Assembly: GCA_945902915.1 (NCBI GenBank)
Contig: CAMDNJ010000002.1
Location: 1 to 56,833, forward strand
Reading direction: 5' to 3'
Source: Crenothrix polyspora
Lineage (GTDB): Bacteria > Pseudomonadota > Gammaproteobacteria > Methylococcales > Methylomonadaceae
Length of the DNA: 56,833 nucleotides
In this document: positions 1 through 7,998 of the stretch, in pieces
How positions within the stretch are numbered: position 1 is the stretch's first letter
How the letters are laid out: every line of letters starts with the position of its first letter
Notes under the pieces: generated by a model
What the model was told of the DNA's origin: nothing
Databases searched by the model: none
The model's input: only the letters and a program-made list of their open reading frames with translations
Translations under genes and position numbers: made by a program

Positions 1-228
1 ATCACCATAGACATTATAGGTGACGCCATTTTCACGTAATAAGCGTTGAGCTTCCCTACGACGCAACTCAAGATTTTCACTACCCATACTGTCCAATGCT
101 TCCATAAGGCGCTGCCAATAAGGCAGGGCTTTATTTTCAGCCGTATACATTTCATCATGGTTGCAAAGTTGCGTCTCGTAATATTGCCTACTTAACTGAT
201 GATCTGGGATTGGAGTGTTATTCGGCAC
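1..228 (-). CDS. Circularly permuted ATP-grasp protein (second copy), N-terminal part only
   Basis: This is the first 76 codons of a minus-strand gene that leaves the window at base 1. I place the start at GTG 228, because an in-frame TGA lies only 12 bases upstream (238-240) and no ATG intervenes. The sequence ends in RENGVTYNVYGD, a signature near the N-terminus of the long circularly permuted ATP-grasp / DUF404-DUF407 proteins, which often carry a C-terminal alpha-E (DUF403) domain. It is preceded by a segment with W(39)QRL and an Arg/Leu-rich helix, as in those proteins. The family is predicted to ligate carboxylates to amines using ATP. It lies downstream of gltA on the same strand and would be a second ligase of the cluster at 1972-7998. 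Only the N-terminus is visible, so the domain order beyond it is inference. Confidence 0.72.
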   Translation of the reverse strand, partial: MPNNTPIPDHQLSRQYYETQLCNHDEMYTAENKALPYWQRLMEALDSMGSENLELRRREAQRLLRENGVTYNVYGD

Positions 229-260
229 GCGTTGTTCTCATCGTCAGAAATGTAGAAATA

Positions 261-299
261 TAGGTTGGGTTAACTGTTTTATCGTTAACCCAGCATTGA
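261..299. repeat. Family C intergenic repeat (TAGGTTGGGTTAA...TTAACCCA hairpin), short copy C1
   Basis: TAGGTTGGGTTAA at 261-273 is followed by GTTAACCCAGCATT at 284-297, forming a small inverted repeat. Related sequence occurs at 19274-19359 and 30551-30696. This copy abuts the truncated end of repeat B1. Confidence 0.6.
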
Positions 300-302
300 G
301 CT

Positions 303-457
303 TTAAGATAGGGCTCTTCTACGTGCAGACAAAGGGCAAAAGGCAAAAGGTTAAGCTTAGTATCTGTCATGCCTTATTGTTGTTAGCCTCCTAGGCTTAA
401 TCATTCGCCTTGAGCCTTTCGTCTGGGCTGAAACTGTTCCGCTTTAAGTTAGTAGCC
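303..457 (-). repeat. Family B MITE-like element, copy B1 (one end lost)
   Basis: Read on the minus strand it begins GGCTACTAACTTAAA (457 downwards) and continues with CAGTTTCAGCCCAGAC, CCTAGGAGGCTA and CCTTTTGCCCTTTGTCTGCA. The same blocks in the same order occur at 23070-23259 and 45104-45289. Homology ends near 303, where family C sequence begins, so the second terminal repeat is missing. It lies between gltA, whose stop is at 487-489, and the partial ATP-grasp gene. Confidence 0.75.
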
Positions 458-486
458 CGAAAAGCATGCCGCCCAAGCTACTGCAC

Positions 487-1791
487 TTATACCCGTTGTT
501 TAATATCTTGATAATGACGCAGAGTTTCTCCGATATAAATCTGACGAGGCCTATAAATAGTGACTTGCTCACCATGGATCATTTCACGCCAATGAGCCAA
601 CCAGCCTGGCATACGACCGATGGCAAACAACACCGTAAACATATTGGTGGGAATGCCTGCTGCACGCAGTATCAATCCTGAGTAAAAATCTACATTGGGA
701 TATAACTTGCGAGAAATAAAATAGTCATCATTCAGGGCAATTTCTTCGATACGCCTAGCAATATCGAGGAGCGGATCATTAATGCCTGGCTTGTTAAGTA
801 ATTTGTCGCAATGCTGTTTTAAGACCTGTGCACGAGGATCAAAGTTTTTATAAACCCGATGACCAAAGCCCATCAGCCTACGACCAGAATTTTTATCTTT
901 TGCTTGATTAATAAACTCAGTGCCATCGCCACCTTCCGCATGGATTTGCTCCAGCATTTTAATCACTTCTTGATTGGCACCGCCATGACGTGGCCCCCAA
1001 AGTGCCGCGATACCTGCGGTAATTACCGCATAGACATTAGCCATACTAGAACCGGCTGTACGTACTGAGGAGGTACTACAGTTTTGTTCATGATCAGCAT
1101 GGAGTATGAGTAACATATCAATAGCGCGGACGATATCATGATCAAGTTGATAGTCGCGTACCGGTGAAGAAAACATCATGTTTAAGAAATTACTGGTGTA
1201 TTTATACTTAATTGACGGATAAACCAAGGGTTCACCGATGGACTTCTTGTAAGAAAAAGCCGCAATGGTCCGTACCTGAGACACTAAGTTGGCCACAATT
1301 TGTACTTCGGTATCCGCATCGAGTTGATCGGGTAAAGGATAAAAAGTAGACAATGAGGCGACCATAGTGGCGAGTATGCCCATAGGGTGAGAGCCGCGAG
1401 GGAAGCCATTAAAAAAATGATGTACATCCTCATGAATAATAGAAGATTCATTAAGACGGGTAGAAAACTTTAGTAATTGTTCACTGTTTGGCAACTCGCC
1501 ATAGAGTAATAAATAGGAGACTTCGACAAATCGAGAGTGTTCAGCCAATTCTTCTATAGGATAACCTCTGTAACGAAGTATGCCTTTTTCACCATCAATA
1601 TAGGTAATGGCGCTTTCACACGCACCGGTGTTACCGTAACCATCATCCAGCGTGACATAGCCTGTTTGGTTACGTAACTTAGTAATATCAATGGCTCTTT
1701 CACCTTCAACACCCATATAAGTAGGTAATGAATAACTTTTGTCGTCCAGTATCAAGGTAGCTGGCGTCAGGAGTTTTAATTTATCGCTCAT
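487..1791 (-). CDS. gltA: Type II citrate synthase
   Basis: Condenses acetyl-CoA with oxaloacetate to citrate in the cytoplasm, the entry step of the TCA cycle. The 434-residue protein is close to the 427 residues of the E. coli enzyme. The catalytic residues are visible: His270 in WGPRHGGAN, His311 in GFGHRVYK and Asp368 in NVDFYSG. The N-terminal small domain of hexameric type II enzymes is present. The ATG at 1791 has a GGAG ribosome-binding site nine bases upstream. It sits on the same strand as the transglutaminase gene, 180 bp downstream of its stop. That gap contains a hairpin, so it may have its own promoter. Its position between two ATP-grasp genes is unusual, but the protein itself looks ordinary. 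Confidence 0.97.
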   Translation of the reverse strand: MSDKLKLLTPATLILDDKSYSLPTYMGVEGERAIDITKLRNQTGYVTLDDGYGNTGACESAITYIDGEKGILRYRGYPIEELAEHSRFVEVSYLLLYGELPNSEQLLKFSTRLNESSIIHEDVHHFFNGFPRGSHPMGILATMVASLSTFYPLPDQLDADTEVQIVANLVSQVRTIAAFSYKKSIGEPLVYPSIKYKYTSNFLNMMFSSPVRDYQLDHDIVRAIDMLLILHADHEQNCSTSSVRTAGSSMANVYAVITAGIAALWGPRHGGANQEVIKMLEQIHAEGGDGTEFINQAKDKNSGRRLMGFGHRVYKNFDPRAQVLKQHCDKLLNKPGINDPLLDIARRIEEIALNDDYFISRKLYPNVDFYSGLILRAAGIPTNMFTVLFAIGRMPGWLAHWREMIHGEQVTIYRPRQIYIGETLRHYQDIKQRV

Positions 1792-1873
1792 AGGTATAAA
1801 TCTCCAGAGTCATAGGGTGTGTTCTCTTTTTAGTTATGCAGTTTACGTCAATGTTGATCAGTCTATGAGATAC

Positions 1874-1899
1874 CTGAGAGCCTAAGGTATGGCTCTCAG
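1874..1899 (-). terminator. Hairpin between the transglutaminase gene and gltA
   Basis: A perfect 9-bp stem, CTGAGAGCC / GGCTCTCAG, with an 8-base loop lies downstream of the transglutaminase stop (1972) and upstream of gltA. No U-tract follows on the minus strand, so it is either a weak terminator or an RNA-processing structure. Confidence 0.4.
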
Positions 1900-1971
1900 A
1901 TGCATAATGGCACTAAATCATGGTACATTTTAGCTTAGAGATAGGCCTATTGTCTCTGTAAGCTCGATTAA

Positions 1972-4900
1972 TTAACGACTGCGATGACGTAAGTCCAGTG
2001 TAAAGGGATATTCTGTACTTAATTCTTCGGCAGGTGGCGACATGGCTCTGGGCGCTTCATTAGACACAGTAAAGGTTGCCAATAAAGGTAGCTCAGACGC
2101 TGGAACCTGACTACTGGCCAATGGCGGACGAATAATAACACCGGGTGTATGACTATAATCCCAAAAGCGCGTCATGCGTCGTGTTTCTGCGGCATAATCA
2201 TTGACGGGAAAATCGTCATAACTACGGCCACCTGGGTGGGCGACAAAATAAGTACAGCCTCCCACAGAGCGTCCATTCCACGTATCAATAACATCAAATA
2301 CTAAGGGTACATGAGGTGCGATGGTGGGATGCAAGGCAGAAGGCGGTTGCCAAGCACGATAACGTAGACCGGCAACAAACTCACCATGTCGAGCGGTTTT
2401 ACGCATGGGTAAACGTCTACCGTTACAGGAGATAACATAACGCGCTTCGTTAAAGCCAGTCACTAAAACCTGTACGCGCTCTACTGAGGAATCCACATAC
2501 CGAGCAGTGCCGGTGCTGCTCATCTCTTCACCTAGCACATGCCAAGGTTCAATAGCGAAACGTAATTCCAGATCAATGCCGTCAACCAGGGTATTGCCAT
2601 AACGTGGAAAGCGAAATTCAAAAAAGGGCTCTAACCATTCCATATCAAAGGCAAAGCCCGCTCTTTGTAAATCTTGCGTAACTTGTTTCAGGTCTTCGCG
2701 TACATAGTGCGGCAACATAAATTGATCGTGTAATTCTGTGCCCCAGCGCACTAGATCATGTTTATAAGGTACGCGCCAAAACCAAGCAATCAGAGAGCGC
2801 AGTAATACGGTCTGTACTAAGGACATCTGGGCATGAGGCGGCATTTCAAAAGAGCGCAGTTCGAGTATGCCCAATCTTCCTGTTGAACTATCTGGAGAAT
2901 AAAGCTTATCAATGCAGAATTCAGAGCGATGGGTATTGCCGGTGATATCCGTTAATAAATGGCGTAATAACCTATCCACTAACCAAGGAGCTGGCGTTTC
3001 ACCTTCGGGCATTTGTTGAAAGGCGATTTCCAGTTCATAGAGTTTTTCATCGCGGCCTTCATCAACCCGTGGTGCTTGGCTGGTGGGGCCTATAAACATG
3101 CCCGAAAATAAATAAGAAAGCCCCGGATGATGTTGCCAATAAGTAATCAAGCTGCGCAATAAATCAGGCCGGCGTAAGAGTGGGCTATCGGTGGGCATTT
3201 CTGCGCCCATAGTGATATGGTTGCCACCACCTGTTCCGGTATGGCGACCATCTTGCATAAACTTTTCGGTACCTAGTTTGGTTTGATGAGCTAGCTCATA
3301 AAGTAGCGTGGTTTTTTCAACTAACTCCTGCCAGGTTTTAGAAGGATGTATATTGACTTCAATAACACCTGGATCTGGCGTGACCATTAAGCGTTCGATA
3401 CGATAATCACGAGGTGGCTCATAGCCTTCTAGTACCACGGGCAGCCCTAGGTTTTCGGCTGTCGCTTCTATCGCTGCGATTAACTCAAGGTAATGTTCTA
3501 GTGACGTTAAAGGCGGCATAAAAATATACAAGCGACCCTCTCGAACTTCTACGCACAGCGCGGTATGTGGTACTTCGACTTCTTGCGCGACTATATCTCC
3601 TGCTTCTTGTTCAATAATTTCGGGGTGTTCTTTGGCTTTAGCAATAATGTGGCTATAGCGTCTAGTAACTTCACCATAATAATCAGCTAATTCAGGTAGA
3701 TCTTCAAACAGACTTTGCGGTTCTGAGCTGTCTCGTTTGTCTGGTGCAAGCCAAGGTAAGCTAGCTAAGGGTAAGCGCATGCCCATAGGCGAATTACCGG
3801 GAATTAAAAACAAAGTGCCACGTCGAAAATCCCACGGGCCGCTTTTCCAGCAGAGATCGAGTGCGTTCCATTTAATAGGCAGAACAAAACCAGTCGGTTG
3901 ATTTAAACCGACATCTAATAATTTAGTTAAGGTTTTACGTTCGATAGAATCTTTTAGATTACAGGCTAAAGGATCAATATTTTCGGGCAGTGTGCCTTCT
4001 TGCCATAGATAATAAAAGCTATCTTCAAAAGCTGTTTTGATATAGCGAGTCGGTATGTCTAAATGTTGACTGATTTGCGAAATAAATTTCTGAGCTTGTT
4101 TGACAGTGTGCCCATAATCTTTATTAATGTCAGCGAGTAGCGCAGGATTACGCCACAGTGCCGTGCCATCTTTACGCCAAAATATACCATATTGCCAACG
4201 AGGTAAGGGCTCGCCAGGATACCATTTGCCTTGACCATAATGCAGCATGGCGGTCTTTGCAAAAGCATCCCGTAAACGTAGGGTTAGTTGTTGAGCGAGT
4301 TCACGTTTATTTTCGCCATCGGCTTCGGTGTTCCATTGCTCGTCTTCCATATCATCGACGGAAACAAACGTGGGTTCGCCGCCCATGGTCAGTCGAACAT
4401 CATCTTCATTTAAGCGTTGGTCGACGAACTGTCCCAAAGCATCAATGTGATACCACTGTTCATCGGTATAGGGTTTGGTGACTCTGGGGTCTTCATGCAA
4501 ACGTTCGACGCTATTAGAAAATTCAAAGTCTACTTTGCATTTATCAGTACCACCGGTTACTGGCGTGGCGCTCGCAGGATCTGGCGTGCAAGCTAAGGGA
4601 ATATGACCTTCCCCAGTTAATAAACCCGAGGTAGGGTCTAAGCCTATCCAGCCAGCGCCAGGGATATAAACTTCTGTCCAAGCATGTAAATCAGTAAAGT
4701 CTTGTTCAGGTCCTGAGGGGCCATCGAGTGATTTTATATCAGAAGTCAGTTGCACCAGATAACCTGAGACAAAGCGCGCCGCGAGTCCAAGATGACGTAG
4801 CACTTGCACTAGTAACCAAGCGGAATCTCGGCAGGACCCTGTGCGTTTAGCTAAGGAGTCTTCGCAGCTTTGTATACCGACTTCCATGCGGATGTTATAG

Positions 4901-5370
4901 CCGATAGCGGCAAAAATATGGCGATTAATGTCGACGATAAAATCATTGATAGAACGTTTACTAATATCTAAGGTTTTGATCAATTCCACTAATAATGGAC
5001 CGTTTTCAGTGATTTCTAAATAAGGTTGTAGCTCTTTAAAGGTCAGTTCGTCGTAATCAAAAGGATAGTTTTCGGCATAGGCTTCAACAAAAAAGTCGAA
5101 AGGATTAATGACGGTCATATCAGCGATCACTTCCACTTCAACGCTGAGTTTTTGACATTTATCAGGAAATACCACCCGAGCAACAATATTACCAAAGGGG
5201 TCTTGTTGCCAATTAATATAATGATTTTTTGGTTCTATACGCAAGGCATAGGCTTTGATCGGCGTCCGGCTATGGACGGCCGGACGTAATCGAAACACAT
5301 GAGGCGACAATGATACCGGCCTATCGAACCGGTAGATTGTTTTGTGACGAATAGCAACGCGTATGGTCAT
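1972..5370 (-). CDS. Transglutaminase-like protease fused to DUF2126 (predicted peptide-ligase partner)
   Basis: This is a 1132-residue cytoplasmic protein with two parts. Residues 1-260 form the N-terminal beta domain and transglutaminase core of the COG1305 type. The catalytic triad is readable: Cys180 in TGSCRDSA, His229 in LHAWTEVY and Asp245 in GLDPTSG. Residues from about 310 to 1110 match DUF2126, with the landmarks GGEPTFVSVDD, GTGGGNHITMG and FIGPTSQAPR. Family knowledge: DUF2126 proteins have been predicted to be glutamine-synthetase-like COOH-NH2 ligases, and these fusions co-occur with circularly permuted ATP-grasp and alpha-E proteins. A cluster that both ligates and hydrolyses amide bonds is the usual inference; the substrate is unknown. 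The gene is third in the minus-strand cluster, 173 bp after the alpha-E gene, with a large hairpin in the gap. The ATG at 5370 has a ribosome-binding site (AGAAAAA) that is weak. Confidence 0.9.
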   Translation of the reverse strand: MTIRVAIRHKTIYRFDRPVSLSPHVFRLRPAVHSRTPIKAYALRIEPKNHYINWQQDPFGNIVARVVFPDKCQKLSVEVEVIADMTVINPFDFFVEAYAENYPFDYDELTFKELQPYLEITENGPLLVELIKTLDISKRSINDFIVDINRHIFAAIGYNIRMEVGIQSCEDSLAKRTGSCRDSAWLLVQVLRHLGLAARFVSGYLVQLTSDIKSLDGPSGPEQDFTDLHAWTEVYIPGAGWIGLDPTSGLLTGEGHIPLACTPDPASATPVTGGTDKCKVDFEFSNSVERLHEDPRVTKPYTDEQWYHIDALGQFVDQRLNEDDVRLTMGGEPTFVSVDDMEDEQWNTEADGENKRELAQQLTLRLRDAFAKTAMLHYGQGKWYPGEPLPRWQYGIFWRKDGTALWRNPALLADINKDYGHTVKQAQKFISQISQHLDIPTRYIKTAFEDSFYYLWQEGTLPENIDPLACNLKDSIERKTLTKLLDVGLNQPTGFVLPIKWNALDLCWKSGPWDFRRGTLFLIPGNSPMGMRLPLASLPWLAPDKRDSSEPQSLFEDLPELADYYGEVTRRYSHIIAKAKEHPEIIEQEAGDIVAQEVEVPHTALCVEVREGRLYIFMPPLTSLEHYLELIAAIEATAENLGLPVVLEGYEPPRDYRIERLMVTPDPGVIEVNIHPSKTWQELVEKTTLLYELAHQTKLGTEKFMQDGRHTGTGGGNHITMGAEMPTDSPLLRRPDLLRSLITYWQHHPGLSYLFSGMFIGPTSQAPRVDEGRDEKLYELEIAFQQMPEGETPAPWLVDRLLRHLLTDITGNTHRSEFCIDKLYSPDSSTGRLGILELRSFEMPPHAQMSLVQTVLLRSLIAWFWRVPYKHDLVRWGTELHDQFMLPHYVREDLKQVTQDLQRAGFAFDMEWLEPFFEFRFPRYGNTLVDGIDLELRFAIEPWHVLGEEMSSTGTARYVDSSVERVQVLVTGFNEARYVISCNGRRLPMRKTARHGEFVAGLRYRAWQPPSALHPTIAPHVPLVFDVIDTWNGRSVGGCTYFVAHPGGRSYDDFPVNDYAAETRRMTRFWDYSHTPGVIIRPPLASSQVPASELPLLATFTVSNEAPRAMSPPAEELSTEYPFTLDLRHRSR

Positions 5371-5436
5371 AATTTTTCTTCCAATGGCCTGATGTTAAAA
5401 GTGCTGTTGATTAACATCTAAAATTAAATACCCCCT

Positions 5437-5513
5437 ATAGGATGTGCTGAACGATAGTGAAGCGCATCGCTCTATCATGGTGATGCGCTTCACTGCCGTT
5501 CAGCACATCCTAT
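5437..5513. repeat. 77-bp near-perfect hairpin inside the ATP-grasp/transglutaminase cluster
   Basis: The outer arms 5437-5453 and 5497-5513 (ATAGGATGTGCTGAACG and its complement) pair over 17 bp. The inner arms 5456-5468 and 5482-5494 pair over 13 bp. A 2x2 mismatch separates them, and the loop is 13 bases. It resembles a REP-type or small palindromic element. It sits in the 173-bp gap between the alpha-E and transglutaminase genes, where it would fold in the mRNA. Confidence 0.85.
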
Positions 5514-5543
5514 AAATGTGGAGGGTTTATTATTACGTCTTAC

Positions 5544-6515
5544 CTAAGTTGTGAGCTGTCGAATCATTGCCGTATCTTGGCGTGATAAATAAGCCTCACG
5601 TATTTCTCGACTTAATAGCGCGGTATTCTTTAAAAAGTCAGTGAGAAACTCATGTAGACCCTCACTAAATGCATCTTGAGTAAGACCAAAGTGCAGTGCG
5701 GCGTGTTGTTCGCCCGCTAGTCGCCTCGCTTCTTTTCCTGACTGCCCGTTAATAGCCATCAAGGCATCTTCTACTTCATCCATACAGGCATGTAATGATC
5801 TAGGCATATCATCTCTAAAGATGAGTAATTCACTGACGCGCTGCGGCGAAATAACATCCCTATAGGTTTTTTGGTAAGCTTCAAAAGCACTGACGGACTT
5901 AAGCAAGGAACCCCATTGATAATAATCAGCGGCACCACCTACATCATTAAGACTGGGTAGTAAGATGTGATATTTGACATCCAAAATACGTGCGGTATTG
6001 TCGGCACGTTCGAGAAAGGTACCTAGCTTGATAAAACTAAGGCCAATATCTTTAATAATCGTGTCTAAGGTCACGCCACGGAATAAATGTGAACGATTCT
6101 TAACCCAGTCGAAAAAATCACGAAACTTTTCATAATCCATTTGTTTGGGTAAGCGGTTTAGCTCTAGCCACGTGTCATTAATGACCTCCCACATTTCTGA
6201 GGTAATAGCGCCGCGTACTGTTCTGGCATTTTCTCTGGCAAGCTTAAGACAGCTATAGATGCTGGTAGGATTGTCTGGGTCTAAGGCCATATAATGGCTT
6301 ACTGTATCGGCTTTGGCTAAGCCATATTTGACTTCGTAACTATCCGCGCAACCTGTTATGTTCAACGGCGCATACCATAAATAGGCTTGAGTGCCCTCGA
6401 TATCTAAAGGCAATAATGAAGTTCGGTGTGCAACATCGAGGACACGCGCGGTGTTCTCGGCGCGTTCGATATGACGGGCCATCCAAAATAAATTTTCGGC
6501 GGTGCGAGATAACAT
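5544..6515 (-). CDS. Alpha-E domain protein (DUF403)
   Basis: The all-helical alpha-E protein begins MLSRTAENLFWMARHIERAENTA in essence, the hallmark N-terminus of the family (residues 1-22), and runs 323 residues. Later landmarks are FLERADNTARILD and QDAFSEGLHEFLTDFL. The function is unknown; these proteins almost always accompany or are fused to circularly permuted ATP-grasp proteins. I chose ATG 6515 because homology begins exactly there and GGAGAAA precedes it. A second in-frame ATG at 6569, with its own GGAGG, adds 18 residues. That start arose from a 54-bp tandem duplication (6507-6614), so the extra residues are translated from copied ATP-grasp 3' sequence in another frame. Both starts look usable. 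The gene follows the ATP-grasp gene almost without a gap. Confidence 0.9.
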   Translation of the reverse strand: MLSRTAENLFWMARHIERAENTARVLDVAHRTSLLPLDIEGTQAYLWYAPLNITGCADSYEVKYGLAKADTVSHYMALDPDNPTSIYSCLKLARENARTVRGAITSEMWEVINDTWLELNRLPKQMDYEKFRDFFDWVKNRSHLFRGVTLDTIIKDIGLSFIKLGTFLERADNTARILDVKYHILLPSLNDVGGAADYYQWGSLLKSVSAFEAYQKTYRDVISPQRVSELLIFRDDMPRSLHACMDEVEDALMAINGQSGKEARRLAGEQHAALHFGLTQDAFSEGLHEFLTDFLKNTALLSREIREAYLSRQDTAMIRQLTT

Positions 6516-6614
6516 ACTATTTCTCCAATATCCAAGTGTCTTTGGTGCTGCCGCCCTGTGAGATAACATGCTAATCCTCCAATACCCACGTGTCTTTGGT
6601 GCCGCCGCCCTGTG
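6507..6614. repeat. 54-bp tandem duplication spanning the ATP-grasp/alpha-E junction
   Basis: Copies 6507-6560 and 6561-6614 align without gaps and differ at 6 of 54 positions (48/54 identical). Each carries, on the minus strand, the last codons of the ATP-grasp gene with a stop, a ribosome-binding site and an ATG TTA TCT start. The length is a multiple of three, so the upstream start stays in frame with alpha-E. Confidence 0.95.
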
Positions 6615-7998
6615 AGGAATTAACTACTAATGAGCCTTCTGTGAGTGCCACCCGCGTTAAGCCGCCGGGTACGATACGCACGTCCTTACCCGATAAAACA
6701 AAGGGTCTTAAATCGACATGACGTGGCGCAACTCCAGATTCAACGAGTGTTGGGCAGGACGATAAGGCTAAGGTCGGTTGAGCTATAAATTTAGCGGGTT
6801 CTGCAAGAATCCGTAGTCGGTAAGCCTCTATTTCAGCTTTAGAACTGGTAGGGCCTATTAACATGCCATAGCCACCTGAACCTTGTACTTCTTTAATAAC
6901 AAGTTCGGGTAAATGTGCGAGTACATAACTTAAATCATCAGGCTCACTTAAGCGCCAAGTGGGTACATTGGATAATAGGGGCGCTTCGCCTAGATAGTAG
7001 CGAATCATGTCCGGCACGAATAAATAAGTGGATTTGTCATCGGCAACACCGGTACCTACGCCATTAGCCAAGGCTACATTGCCACTACAATAGGCCTCCA
7101 TCAAACCAGGTACACCCAATGTTGAATCCGCACGAAATACACGGGGATCGATAAAATCATCATCGACTCTGCGGTAAATGACATGAACTTGTTGTGGTCC
7201 TTCAGTAGTGTGCATATAGACTTTTTGTTGATGTACAAATAAGTCCTGACCTTCGACCAGTTCTGCGCCCATTTGACTGGCTAAATAAGCATGCTCAAAA
7301 TAAGCGCTGTTATAAGAGCCGGGTGTCATCACCACGATGACTGGATAAGCAACATTGGGAGGCGCAGCTTCTCGTAGCGTATTAAGTAGCATTTGTGGAT
7401 AGTGCTCTACCGGTTCGACTGCGTGTTTAACGAACAATTCTGGAAATAAGCGCATCATGGTTTTGCGATTTTCCAACATGTAAGAAACACCCGAAGGTGT
7501 GCGTAGATTGTCCTCTAAGACATAAAAATCGTTTTCGGCAATCCGAACCAGATCAATTCCGGCAATATGGGCATAAACCTGATTGGGTAGATCTACGCCT
7601 TTCATTTCTGGGCGATATTGTGCGTTGTTGAGTACTTGGTGCGCACTAATAATGCCGGCTTTGATGATCTCTTGATCGTGATAAATATCATGTAAAAAGG
7701 CATTAAGCGCACGCACGCGTTGCTTAAGACCCAGTTCCAAACGCTGCCATTCTGCTGCACCGAAAATTCTAGGGACTATATCAAATGGAATCAGGCGCTC
7801 TGCTTCACCAGCGTCACCATAAACGGCAAAGGTAATGCCTAGTCGACGGAATAATAGCTCGGCTTCTGCATTCCTACGTTCTAAGGTGCCATCAGGCAAG
7901 TCTTTTAACCAAAGTCCATAGCGGCCGTAAATATCGCGAACGGCGCCATTGTCAGCATACATTTCGTTAAAATATTTCTTTAAAGTGTTTGTATCCAT
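6571..7998 (-). CDS. Circularly permuted type 2 ATP-grasp protein
   Basis: This 475-residue cytoplasmic protein belongs to the DUF404/DUF407 circularly permuted ATP-grasp family, predicted to form amide bonds between a carboxylate and an amine at the cost of ATP. Visible landmarks are GITFAVYGD (residues 54-62), AGIDLVRIAENDFYVLEDN (near 150), RTPSGVSYMLENR, VIYRRVDDDFIDP, a substrate/nucleotide segment LANGVGTGVADDKS, VIKEVQGSGGYGM and the C-terminal SSQGGGTKDTWVLED. It starts the visible minus-strand cluster, followed by alpha-E, transglutaminase-DUF2126, gltA and a second ATP-grasp protein. Only weak Shine-Dalgarno sequence precedes ATG 7998. The promoter should lie in the gene-poor DNA upstream. 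The biochemical role in this organism is inference from family predictions. Confidence 0.93.
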   Translation of the reverse strand: MDTNTLKKYFNEMYADNGAVRDIYGRYGLWLKDLPDGTLERRNAEAELLFRRLGITFAVYGDAGEAERLIPFDIVPRIFGAAEWQRLELGLKQRVRALNAFLHDIYHDQEIIKAGIISAHQVLNNAQYRPEMKGVDLPNQVYAHIAGIDLVRIAENDFYVLEDNLRTPSGVSYMLENRKTMMRLFPELFVKHAVEPVEHYPQMLLNTLREAAPPNVAYPVIVVMTPGSYNSAYFEHAYLASQMGAELVEGQDLFVHQQKVYMHTTEGPQQVHVIYRRVDDDFIDPRVFRADSTLGVPGLMEAYCSGNVALANGVGTGVADDKSTYLFVPDMIRYYLGEAPLLSNVPTWRLSEPDDLSYVLAHLPELVIKEVQGSGGYGMLIGPTSSKAEIEAYRLRILAEPAKFIAQPTLALSSCPTLVESGVAPRHVDLRPFVLSGKDVRIVPGGLTRVALTEGSLVVNSSQGGGTKDTWVLED

